Below, piece after piece: positions 50,598 to 59,700 of a DNA stretch of 64,000 bases. The stretch is from Microtetraspora sp. NBRC 13810. GTDB lineage: Bacteria; Actinomycetota; Actinomycetes; Streptosporangiales; Streptosporangiaceae. Positions within the stretch are counted from its first letter, which is position 1. The number at the start of each line of letters is the position of its first letter. The translations under genes and the position numbers were made by a program. The notes under the pieces are model-generated. The model did no database searches. It saw only the letters and a program-made list of their open reading frames with translations, and was not told where the DNA came from. Where the stretch lies: NCBI RefSeq assembly GCF_030268685.1, contig NZ_BSRQ01000004.1:62001-126000 (forward strand), read 5' to 3'.

Positions 50598-50990
50598 GTG
50601 GACCCTTTCCACGGATCGACATCCGCTCCCCCCTTTCTCCGGCGCCTTGTCACGGGCACGGCAAAGCCGCGCTTCGACATATGGAACCGCTTCCGATCAC
50701 TTTCTTGAAAGTGCCGAAAAAAGCCCCCGATGGCAAGAGGTGAGTAATTCAAAGTTACGTGTGCCGTCAGTGGGAGTCAAGGCATTAATATTCGACGCCC
50801 GCATATTGGTAAATGGATTCGATAGTGCACAACAATGCGGGCTGGGCGTTTAATCGCGAATAAATCCCCATAAAGGGAGCCGGGGCGGGCTCGGCGGGGC
50901 CGGCGGGGACATCTCCGCGCCGGAGCGCTTGACGTCCGGACGGCGACGGCACATCTTGTGTTCTGTAAACCGAACACTCGGAGGTGTCCC
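50598..50990. promoter_or_regulatory. AT-rich divergent control region of the halogenase cluster
   Basis: About 390 bp without a gene, between the adenylation operon (leftward) and the aminotransferase (rightward). Bases ~50690-50880 are the most AT-rich in the cluster (e.g. GGCATTAATATTCG, TTTAATCGCGAATAAAT). No regulator gene is present. It should hold both promoters; I could not assign -10/-35 with confidence. Confidence 0.6.
50958..50977. promoter_or_regulatory. Inverted repeat upstream of aminotransferase
   Basis: GTGTTC (50958-50963), 8-bp spacer, GAACAC (50972-50977): perfect arms, 13 bp before the start codon and 4 bp before the ribosome site GGAGGT. A repressor bound here would block transcription or initiation. 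Confidence 0.6.
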
Positions 50991-52148
50991 GTGCGGCCCA
51001 ACACCCGTTTCGCCGATGTACAGCCGATCGGCCTCGACGCGGTCGCCGAGGCCGCCGGCACCGACCCGGACGTGCTGCGCATGGAGAACCTCGACACCGA
51101 CGTGCCTCCACCGCCGGCCGCCGTCGCCGCCACCACCCGGGCGCTGGCCTGCGGGGAGGGCAACAGCTGGCTGCCGCTCACCGGCCTGCCGGTGCTGCGC
51201 GAGGCGGTCGCGGCCGAGCTGCACCGGCGCACCGGGCTCGACCACGACCCCTCGCGGCAGATCGTCATCACCTCGGGCGGCACCTCGGCCGTCATGCCCG
51301 TGCTGCTCGCCACCACCGAGCCCGGCGACCCCGTGGTGCTCACCGACCCCACCTACGCCGGCCTCCTGCAACGGGTACGGCTGTCCGGCGCCCGACCGCA
51401 GTTCCTCCCGCTCCACGTCGAGGACGGCCGCTGGCGCCTGGACCGCGACGCCCTGACCCGGATCACCACGGCCGCCGTGCTGCTCCTGATGAGCCCGTCG
51501 ATGCCCTCGGGCGTCGTCCTCGACCGCGACGACTGGGCCGCCGTGGCCGAGACCTGCGCCAGGACCGGCGCCTACCTCGTCTACGACGCCGCCATGGAAC
51601 GCCTCGTCTACGACGGCCACCCGCGGATCAACCCCTGCCAGGTCGACGGCCTGGCCGACCGGACCGTCACCATCGGCTCGGTCTCGAAGGAGTACCGGAT
51701 GATCGGCTGGCGGATCGGCTGGATCGCCGGCCCGGCCGACCTGATGGCCCGCATCCGGATGGCGGTCATCTACAACACCACGGTGGCCAGCGGCTTCGCC
51801 CAGCTCGGCGCCGCGGCGGCGCTCGCGGACCCGGCGGGCTCGGGCGTCGCCGAGGCCACGGCCGAATACCGGCGGCGGCACGACACGGTCCTCGGGCAGC
51901 TCGCCGGTCTCCCGGTGATCCGCGCGGCGGGCGGCTGGTCCTGCCTGGTCGACGCCACCGCCCTCGGCCTCACCGCCCCCGAGCTGTCCTCCCGGCTGCT
52001 CCGCCACGGGCGCGTCGCCGCCACCCCCATGACCGCCTGGGGCGGGACGGTCGCCCCCGGATACGTCCGCCTCGTCTACAGCAACGAACCCGTCGAACGC
52101 CTCGCCGATCTCCGCCACCGCTTCGACGCGGCCCTGGCGGGTGACTGA
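50991..52148 (+). CDS. Class I/II PLP aminotransferase
   Basis: 385 aa. GEGNSWLPLTGLPVLREAVAAEL and VITSGGTSAVMPVLLATTEPGD open the fold; VYDAAMERLVYDG holds the PLP-binding Asp/Tyr region; SVSKEYRMIGWRIGW carries the Schiff-base Lys; YVRLVYSNEP has the carboxylate-binding Arg. GTG 50991 with GGAGGT 6 bp upstream. Divergent from the halogenase operon, sharing its control region, so it may supply or modify an amino acid for that pathway. Aspartate-aminotransferase type; specificity unknown. Confidence 0.88.
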   Translation: MRPNTRFADVQPIGLDAVAEAAGTDPDVLRMENLDTDVPPPPAAVAATTRALACGEGNSWLPLTGLPVLREAVAAELHRRTGLDHDPSRQIVITSGGTSAVMPVLLATTEPGDPVVLTDPTYAGLLQRVRLSGARPQFLPLHVEDGRWRLDRDALTRITTAAVLLLMSPSMPSGVVLDRDDWAAVAETCARTGAYLVYDAAMERLVYDGHPRINPCQVDGLADRTVTIGSVSKEYRMIGWRIGWIAGPADLMARIRMAVIYNTTVASGFAQLGAAAALADPAGSGVAEATAEYRRRHDTVLGQLAGLPVIRAAGGWSCLVDATALGLTAPELSSRLLRHGRVAATPMTAWGGTVAPGYVRLVYSNEPVERLADLRHRFDAALAGD

Positions 52149-52176
52149 GACCGGTCGAACCGCACCGGCAGGCCGC

Positions 52177-52188
52177 CTTTACAATGTA
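52177..52188 (+). repeat. Dispersed CTTTACAAAGTA element, copy 3
   Basis: CTTTACAATGTA (one mismatch) followed by GATCTCTCGGTGCGCGG. It lies between the convergent aminotransferase and oxidoreductase genes. Confidence 0.7.
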
Positions 52189-52207
52189 GATCTCTCGGTG
52201 CGCGGGC

Positions 52208-55200
52208 TCACGGGGCGGAGTCGGCGGAGGCGGTCGCGCCGGTGAGGGAGTGCAGCAGCGCCGCCTGCCTGTCCCGGTAGGCGGCGATGGCCCTCAGCTT
52301 GATGTCCTCGTAACCGCGCACCATGTCGGGCAGGGCGGCGAGTTCGAGGGCGGTGGCCTCGTCGCCCAGGGTCACCGCCCGCAGGACCGCCTCACGGTAC
52401 TCGGCGGGCAGGCCGCGCTCCTGCCGCCGCAGCCGCGGGTACCCGAACACGTCCAGCGGGGTGCCCCGCAGCCCGCGCAGCGCGTACAGCAGGCGGAACA
52501 CCGGGCGGAACCACGGGCCCAGGCTGATCTTGCGCTTCATGCCCAGCGCCCTGAGCAGCGGCGGGTGCAGCCGGTACGCCTGCCGGACGCCCGGCCCCGG
52601 GTCGAAGGCGAGACTCAGCCTGGCCACCTCGTACTCGTCCTTGTAGGCCATCAGCTTGTACAGGTTGCGGGCCACCGCCTCGGCCACCTCGGCGGAGCCG
52701 GCGGCGCGTACCCGCTCGACGAACCGGACGTACTCCCCGGCGTACGCCTCGTCCTGGTAGTCGACGAGGTCCGGCACCCGGACGGCGAGCAGCCGGGCCA
52801 GCTCCGTGTCCGGGCCGGTCGCCACCAGGGCGAGGAGCCGCTCGGCCGCGGCGCCGTTCCGCCGCGCGGGAGGGGCGGCCTCCGGCCCGGCGGGGAGCGT
52901 GCGGCGGGCGGTGAGGGCGGCGGGGTCGGCGACGACCTGCCTGCCCCACGCGAACGCCTGGAGGTTGCGCTCGGCGGCGGTGCCGTTCAGCCGGATGGCG
53001 CCCTCGATCGCGTCGGCGGGCAGCGGGACGGCGCCCGCCTGGTAGGCCGCGCCGAGGTGCAGGATGTTGGCGTACTGGTCGTCGCCGAAGAGCTCCTCCG
53101 ACAGGCCGCGTGCGTCGAGGTACACGCTGCGGGCGGTGGCCTCCTCGATGACCGAGCGCACCCCGTCCCACTCGGGGAAGGACACGCGGGGGTCGACGAC
53201 CATGCGCCCGGTCGGCACCTCGGTGGTGGAGACGATCGCGGTGGTCCTGGCCGGGTCGGCGGCGGCGAGCCGCTCGGGGTCGGCCCCGACCAGGGCGTCG
53301 CAGGCCAGATAGAGGTCGCATTCGCCGGCGGCGAGCTTGGGGGCCTGCTCGACCTCGTCGAGGGTGATCTTGATGTCGGAGACCACGGCGCCGCCCTTCT
53401 GCGCCAGCCCGGTCTGGTCGAGCATCCGCACCTTCCGCCCGGCGATCACCGCGGCGGCGCTGAGGACCTGCGCCGTGGTGACGACGCCCGTCCCGCCGAT
53501 GCCGGTGATCCGCACGGTGAAGTCACGGGCCTGCCAGGACGGCTCGGGCGGCGGCGCCGGCGGCAGGCCCGGGTCCGCCGCCCGGCCGCCCGGCCTCCCC
53601 CCGGACGTCCTGACCGGCGTCAAGGTCACGAACGACGGGCAGTCGCCGGAAAGGCACGCCTGGTCCAGGTTGCAGGAGGACTGGTGGATACGCGTCTTGC
53701 GGCCGAACTCCGTCTCCACCGGCTGCACGGACAGGCAGTTGGACTTCACGCCGCAGTCGCCGCATCCCTCGCACACGCGTTCGTTGACGACCACCCGGGT
53801 CTCCGGGGCCCGCTCCTTGCCGCGCCGCCGCCTGCGCCGCTTCTCCGTCGCGCACTCCTGGTCGTGCACCAGCACGGTGACCCCGGGGATCGCCGCCAGT
53901 TCCTCCTGGCAGCGCAGCAGGTCGTCGCGGTGCCGTACCTCCACCTGCCTGGGCAGGCCGCGCAGCCTGCCGGGGTCGTCGCTGGTGACGATCACCTTGC
54001 TGACCCCTTCCAGGAGCAGCAGCGCGGTCAGCCGTTCGACGGTCAGCCCGCCCACCGCCCGCTGGCCGCCGGTCATCGCGACGGCCGAGTTGTACAGCAG
54101 CTTGAAGGTGATGTCGACGCCGCTGGCGACGGCGGCCCGGACGGCCAGGCTGCCGGAGTGCGTGAAGGTGCCGTCGCCGATGTTCTGCGTGAAGTGCCGG
54201 TCGCTCACGAACGGCGCCATGCCGATCCACTGAGCGCCCTCGCCGCCCATCTGGGTCAGCCCGATCACGTCGCCCACCTGCTCGGGCGGCATGAACAGCG
54301 CCATCGTGTGACAGCCGATCCCGGCGCCGACCAGGGACCCCTCAGGCACCTTGGTCGAGGAGTTGTGCGGGCAGCCGGAGCAGAAGTACGGCGTGCGGGC
54401 CAGCAGCGGAAGGGAGAGGCGTTCCCGTCTGCGGCGTCCCCGCCACGCCGCGACGGGCTCGATGTCCCCCAGCACGCGCGCGAGACCGGAGGCGATCGTG
54501 TCCGGTCCCAGTTCCCCGGCGGGGCTGAACAGCGACTTCCCCCGCACCTCCGGCGCCCCCGCCCGGCCGTAAAGGATCTCTTTGACGGCTCCCTCAAGGA
54601 AGGACCGCTTCTCCTCCACCACCACGATCTGGCCGAGCCCGGCGGCGAACTCGCGCACGATCTCCGGTTCGACCGGGTGGATCACGCCGAGTTTGAGCAG
54701 CCTGATGCCGTACCTCTCCAGGTCCGCGTCCGCCAGGCCGAGCGCGCGCAACGCCTGGCGGAGCGCGAGATACGTCTTCCCGGCCGACACGATGCCGATC
54801 CGGGCGTCCCGGGCGGCGCCGCCGATCCGGTTGACCCCGCTGATCCGCAGATACTCCAGGGCGATCGGCAGCCGGACGGTGTACAGGCCGTGTTCCAGCG
54901 CGGCGAGGTCGGCGCCCAGCAGGCGGCCGTTCGGGACGTGCCGGTAGGGGCGGAGCGAGGCGGGCAGCTCCGGGCGGGCCCAGGCGGTGTCCAGGGCGAC
55001 GGTTCCGGCCGAGTCGGCGACGTCGGTGACCACCTTCATCGCGGTCCACAGCCCGCTGGCGCGGGACAGCTCCACCGCGTGCCTGCCGTGGTCGAGCACG
55101 TCGCGCACGTCGGCCGGGTAGAAGATCGGCAGGGCCAGGTCGGCGAGCGCGAGCTCCGAGGCGCTGGGCACGGTGGAGGACTTGGCTCCCGGGTCGTCCC

Positions 55201-55630
55201 CCACCAGCGCGAGCGCGCCGCCGCGCGGATGGGCGCCCGCCAGGTTGGCGTGCCTGATGGCGTCGCTCGCCCGGTCCAGCCCGGGGGCCTTGCCGTACCA
55301 GACGCCGACCACGCCGTCGGGCCGCAGGGTGCCCATCGCCCCGGCGAGCTGGCTGCCCATCACGGAGGTCGCCGCGAGCTCCTCGTTGAGGCCGGGCGTG
55401 TGCACGATGCCGTGCTCGGCGAGCAGGCCGGCCCGCCGGCCGAGCTCCAGGTCGAATCCGGCCAGCGGCGAACCCTCGTAACCGGAGACGAACGCGGCGC
55501 CGTCCACGCCGGCGAGCCGGTCGGCCCTGCTCCGGTCGAGCAGCACCCGGACGAGGGCCTGGATGCCGGTCAGGTAGACCTCTCCCTCCCGGCGGAGGTA
55601 CCGGTCGTCAAGGGTGATCGGTTCGGCCAT
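52208..55630 (-). CDS. Indolepyruvate ferredoxin oxidoreductase, alpha-beta fusion
   Basis: 1140 aa. Pyrimidine-binding part (GIQALVRVLLDRSRAD...SGYEGSPLAG), TPP-binding part (CSGCPHN, GIGCHTMALF, GGEGAQWIGM), a 4Fe-4S segment with CEGCGDCGVKSNC and CNLDQACLSGDC (~residues 605-660), then the gamma-type domain (ITGIGGTGVVTTAQVLSAAA). It converts arylpyruvates or branched 2-oxoacids to acyl-CoA with reduction of ferredoxin, in aromatic or branched amino acid breakdown. ATG 55630; divergent Lrp gene is the likely regulator. Confidence 0.93.
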   Translation of the reverse strand: MAEPITLDDRYLRREGEVYLTGIQALVRVLLDRSRADRLAGVDGAAFVSGYEGSPLAGFDLELGRRAGLLAEHGIVHTPGLNEELAATSVMGSQLAGAMGTLRPDGVVGVWYGKAPGLDRASDAIRHANLAGAHPRGGALALVGDDPGAKSSTVPSASELALADLALPIFYPADVRDVLDHGRHAVELSRASGLWTAMKVVTDVADSAGTVALDTAWARPELPASLRPYRHVPNGRLLGADLAALEHGLYTVRLPIALEYLRISGVNRIGGAARDARIGIVSAGKTYLALRQALRALGLADADLERYGIRLLKLGVIHPVEPEIVREFAAGLGQIVVVEEKRSFLEGAVKEILYGRAGAPEVRGKSLFSPAGELGPDTIASGLARVLGDIEPVAAWRGRRRRERLSLPLLARTPYFCSGCPHNSSTKVPEGSLVGAGIGCHTMALFMPPEQVGDVIGLTQMGGEGAQWIGMAPFVSDRHFTQNIGDGTFTHSGSLAVRAAVASGVDITFKLLYNSAVAMTGGQRAVGGLTVERLTALLLLEGVSKVIVTSDDPGRLRGLPRQVEVRHRDDLLRCQEELAAIPGVTVLVHDQECATEKRRRRRRGKERAPETRVVVNERVCEGCGDCGVKSNCLSVQPVETEFGRKTRIHQSSCNLDQACLSGDCPSFVTLTPVRTSGGRPGGRAADPGLPPAPPPEPSWQARDFTVRITGIGGTGVVTTAQVLSAAAVIAGRKVRMLDQTGLAQKGGAVVSDIKITLDEVEQAPKLAAGECDLYLACDALVGADPERLAAADPARTTAIVSTTEVPTGRMVVDPRVSFPEWDGVRSVIEEATARSVYLDARGLSEELFGDDQYANILHLGAAYQAGAVPLPADAIEGAIRLNGTAAERNLQAFAWGRQVVADPAALTARRTLPAGPEAAPPARRNGAAAERLLALVATGPDTELARLLAVRVPDLVDYQDEAYAGEYVRFVERVRAAGSAEVAEAVARNLYKLMAYKDEYEVARLSLAFDPGPGVRQAYRLHPPLLRALGMKRKISLGPWFRPVFRLLYALRGLRGTPLDVFGYPRLRRQERGLPAEYREAVLRAVTLGDEATALELAALPDMVRGYEDIKLRAIAAYRDRQAALLHSLTGATASADSAP

Positions 55631-55780
55631 GGAGCATCACCTGACTCGTGAAAGAATGGGCATCTGGCGCAGATAGTAGGACTCGGGTGTTCCATCCGGT
55701 CAATGGGCGCGACGCGCGTCTGGGCCATCGGCCCACTCTCCGGCGCCGAGCGCGCTGTCAGGAAGGCCAACGGCACACAT

Positions 55781-56263
55781 ATGGACGACATCGACCTCGC
55801 CCTCCTCCGTCTCGTGCTGGAGGAGCCCAGGGCGGGCATGCGGGAGTACGCGCGGATCCTCGGGGTGGCCAGGGGCACCGTCCAGAGCAGGCTGAGCCGG
55901 CTGGAGCGCAGCGGCGTCATCGCGAGCCACTCCCCCCGGATCGACCCGGCCCGGCTGGGGTTCCCCGTGCTCGCCCAGGCCCACCTGCACCTGGCGCAGG
56001 GCAGGCTGGAGCAGGCCGTGACGTCGCTGGCCGGCATCGCGGAGGTGGTGGAGGCGCACTCCATCGCGGGTGAGGGCGATCTCGTGTGCCGGATCGTCGC
56101 CCGGGACAACGCGCACCTGGAGGACGTCATCCAGCAGCTGCTGCGGCTGCCCGGCGTGGTGCGCACCAAGACCGAGGTCATGCTCAGGGAGCACGTGCCC
56201 TACCGCGTGCTCCCGCTCCTGGCGCAACGCGGCAGAACGGGACCGGGCGCCACCGGCCGCTGA
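55781..56263 (+). CDS. Lrp/AsnC-family regulator
   Basis: 160 aa. Helix-turn-helix DDIDLALLRLVLEEPRAGMREYARILGVARGTVQSRLSRLERSGVI, then the RAM/AsnC ligand domain (HLHLAQGRLEQAVTSLAGIAEVVEAHSIAGEGDLVCRIVARD). Senses an amino acid. Diverges from the 2-oxoacid oxidoreductase, 150 bp between starts, consistent with control of its expression by an aromatic or branched amino acid. ATG 55781; the in-frame extension upstream lacks domain content. Confidence 0.9.
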   Translation: MDDIDLALLRLVLEEPRAGMREYARILGVARGTVQSRLSRLERSGVIASHSPRIDPARLGFPVLAQAHLHLAQGRLEQAVTSLAGIAEVVEAHSIAGEGDLVCRIVARDNAHLEDVIQQLLRLPGVVRTKTEVMLREHVPYRVLPLLAQRGRTGPGATGR

Positions 56264-56270
56264 CCCCGGG

Positions 56271-56717
56271 TCAGTCCCCGGAAGGGCTCTCCCCGGGGGC
56301 CTCGTCGATCCGCACGGCGTTCCGCGGCGGCACGTCCAGGTCGTCCACGACCCACATGCGGCGCGCGCCGTCCCAGTAGACGATCCGCCAGCCCTCGGCC
56401 GGCGGCGGCAGGACCAGGAGGCGCAGCGCGGCCGCCGCGTCGGGGGGCAGTTCGGCGGGCAGCCGCAGGATCGTCATGGTGCCCCGGTCGGCCAGCGTGA
56501 CGGAGCCCGCCGTGTCGAGAGCGGTCTGCGCCCGCTCGCGGTCCGCGCCGGACAGCAGGCTCCGGACCTTCGCGTAGAGGTCCTCGCCGGCCTTGGTGGC
56601 GATCGCCTGGAAGAACGGCAGCAGCGTCGAGCCGGCGAGCGCGCCGAGCAGCACCTCGGTCATTCCGCGCTCGGCCGGATGGATGGGTTTCGACTCAGTC
56701 ACAAGGTCGATCTTCAC
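56271..56717 (-). CDS. Unknown 148-aa protein divergent from CHAT gene
   Basis: 148 aa. Residues ~20-45 (MTEVLLGALAGSTLLPFFQAIATKAGEDLY) form a hydrophobic helix, then a helical stretch (AKVRSLLSGADRERAQTAL), a beta-rich part (GSVTLADRGTMTILRLPAEL...EGWRIVYWDGARRMWVVDDLD) and an acidic tail. I recognise no family. 36 bp separate its start from that of the CHAT-TPR gene, so the pair probably shares control and may work together. Start is ATG 56717. Confidence 0.7.
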   Translation of the reverse strand: MKIDLVTESKPIHPAERGMTEVLLGALAGSTLLPFFQAIATKAGEDLYAKVRSLLSGADRERAQTALDTAGSVTLADRGTMTILRLPAELPPDAAAALRLLVLPPPAEGWRIVYWDGARRMWVVDDLDVPPRNAVRIDEAPGESPSGD

Positions 56718-56753
56718 CTATCGGCGCGCTTCCCGCACTCCTGTAATGATCGT

Positions 56754-59700
56754 GTGACCGATATCCGGCAGATCCTGGACAAGCTGGTCGCCGTCGTCAA
56801 CGACGGCGACCGGGATCAGGTGCTCGGCCTCGGGGCGTGCGCCGACGCCGCCACGCTGCTGCACGCGGTCGGCACGGCGCTACGCGGACAGGAGGGCCTG
56901 CCCTCCGCGGACCTGGCCCTGCCGCTGCACGTGGTCGGCATGCTGCACCTGGCCAGGTACACCGAGGCCGGGCCGGTGCCGATCGGCGAGTCGCCGGACT
57001 TCGTCACCGCGCTCGTCCTGATCGACCTCGCCGACCTGTGCGGCGTCGCGGCGTCGGAGCGGATGCGGCCGTTCGTCGACGGCATGCGGGCGAACAGGCC
57101 CGGCGACCGGGACCGGCTGCTCCACTTCACCCATCAGCGGTCCCCGATGTGGCAGGTGCCGGTCGCGGCCGAACGGATCGCGCTGGGCCTGCTGCTCTAC
57201 ACGGTCACGGCGTCGCTGTCGCCCGCGCAGGACCCGGCGCTGCCGTTCCTGCGCGCCCTGATGTGGGAGCACGTGCGCGCATGGCACCAGGCGGCCGGCA
57301 CGGCGGAGGACCTCGGCCACGCCCTGCTGGCCGCCCGGGAGGCCGTCGCCACGGGGCTGCCGCCCGAGGGCGAGGAGACCGCGGGCCACCTGAGCGGGCT
57401 CGGCGAGTCGGCGGGGGCTTACTACGACGTGACCGGCGACCCCGGACTCCTCGACGAAGCCGTCACCGCGTACCGGAACGCGGTGGCCGCCGCCCCGCCC
57501 GGCAGCCGGGCCCAGGTCTTCTGCCTGGGCCGGCTCTGCGCCGTGCTGCCGTACAGCTACGCCGAGACCGGCGATGTCGCGGCCCTCGCCGAGGCGGCCG
57601 ACGCCGGGGCGCGGGCGGCGCAGGCGTGCCCGCCGGGGGACCCGATGGAGGCCGGCGTGCTCTACCACTACGGCGGCGTGCTGTTCAGCTGGGCGCGGCT
57701 GACCGGGAACCTCGCGGAGATGCGGCGCGCGCCCGACCTGCTGCGCCGCGCCGTCGAACTGCTCCCGCCCGGGGACCCCGACCGCCCGGAGTGGGCGGGC
57801 TGGCTCGCCGTCACGCTGCGGAACCTGTACGTCATCACCTCCGACGAGACGTTCCTGGCGGAGGCCGTCCCGGTGGCGCGGCAGGCCCTGGCCGATGCCG
57901 CGGACGCCACCGCGGAGGTCCGGGCGCACTGCCTGACGCACCTCGCCGGCCTGCTGGAGGAGGACTACCTCCGCCGCGCCGACGACGAGGCGCTCACCGA
58001 GTCGATCGGCCTGTTCCGGCAGGCGCTGGCGCTGCTCGGCACGGCCACGCCGGAGGAACGCGCCGGCGCCGAGGCCGGGCTCGGCAGCGCGCTGCGCAAC
58101 CTGGCCGTGCGGACCGGCGACCCGGCCGCGCTGGACGAGGCGATCGCGCTGCTGCGCGCGGCGGCGGCGGCCATGAGACCCCTCGACCCGCGGTACGCCG
58201 CGACCGTCGTCCGGCTGGTCAGGGCGATCGGGTACGGCGCCGCCGCCCGGGGCGGTGAGGCCGATCTCGACGAGGCGGCGTCGATCGCCGCCCGGGCGTT
58301 GGACGGCCTGCCGACGGGGTCCCCGGACCACGCGCTGGTCCTGGCGGCCTACGCGGACACGCTGATGATCAGCTCCGCTCACCGGGGCGACACGTCGCTG
58401 CTGCCGCGGGCCGCCGACGCGCTCGAGGAGGCCGTCGACGCCACCCCGCCGGGCGACATAGGCCGCGTCCTGAACCTGCGCTCCCTCGGCGCCGCCCTGG
58501 AGCTCCGGTTCAGGATCACCGGCGACGCCACCCTGCTGGCCGAGTGCGTCCGGCGGATGCGCCAGGCGGTGGCGGAGGGCGCGGGCATGGCGCGAGACGC
58601 CCCCCTGCTGCTCGCCGGGCTCGCCGGGGCGCTCAAGATGACGTATGAGCACAGCGGTGACCGGGCCGCGCTGGACGAGGCGATCGAGGTCGCCCGGGCG
58701 GCGGTCGCGGCGGCGCCGCGGCAGGACGGGCAGCGGCCGGTGAGCACCCGGGAACTCGGCGGCCTGCTGCTGATGCGCGCCCGCGAGACCGGCGATCCCG
58801 CCGAACTGGACGAGGCCGTCGGCATGCTGCGCGAGGGCCAGGACCCGGTGGGGACGAGCCGCGCCCTGAACGAGCGGTACACCGCCCGCGGCGACCCGGC
58901 CGACCTGGCGGAGGCGCTGCGGCTGCTGCGCTCGACCGTGCAGAATCCCGCCGGCGGCGTGCGGGCACGGCTGAGCGCCGCGTGGACCTGGGGGGAGACC
59001 GCCGCCGGGCACGAACGCTGGGCCGAGGCCGCGGAGGGCTACGCGGCGGCCGTGCGGATCCTGCCCACGGCGGTGACCCGCCGGCTGCCCAGAACCGAGC
59101 AGGAGCTCGCGCTGCGCACCAACGCCTACCTCGGCCAGGACGCGGCGGCCTGCGCCCTGCGCCTCGGGAACCCGGCGCAGGCGCTGGAACTCCTGGAGTA
59201 CGGCCGCGGCGTGCTGTTCGCGCAGGCCCTGGAGACCCGTTCCGACCTCGACGTCCTCACCGAGCGCGCCCCCGAGCTGGCCGAACGGGTACGGCGGCTG
59301 CGCGAACTGCTCGACGCCGGGCCCGGCCGGCTGGAGTCGGTGACCGCGGTGGGCCTCGGCGCCGAACGCCGCTGGCGGCTGGCCGCCGAATGGGAGGAGG
59401 CACTCGGCGAGGTCCGGGCGATGGGCCTGCTGACCCCGCCGCACGCCGAGGAACTGCTGGCCTCGGTGGGCGAGGACCCGGTGGTGGTCCTCAACGCCAG
59501 CCCCTACCACAGCGACGCGCTGATCCTGCGCGGCGGCCGCATCGAGGTCGTCCCGCTGCCTCTGCTGGACCGGAGCAAGGCGGCCGAGCACGCCGTGCGC
59601 TTCCACGTGGCCGTCCGGTACTCCCTGAAGGCCGACACCACCGTCAAGCGGCTGATCGGCGAGTCCATGATCGGTGAGACGCTGACCTGGCTGTGGCGGG

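Noticed and set aside
52208-55630. 2-oxoacid oxidoreductase as part of the halogenase cluster
   Set aside because: It has its own divergent Lrp regulator and is convergent with the aminotransferase; nothing in the sequence ties it to the pathway.
52250-55651. Very long open frame opposite the 2-oxoacid oxidoreductase gene
   Set aside because: Low-complexity Arg/Gly/His/Val composition with no domain; the opposite strand encodes a complete, motif-rich enzyme. Such antisense frames are an artefact of ~72% GC.
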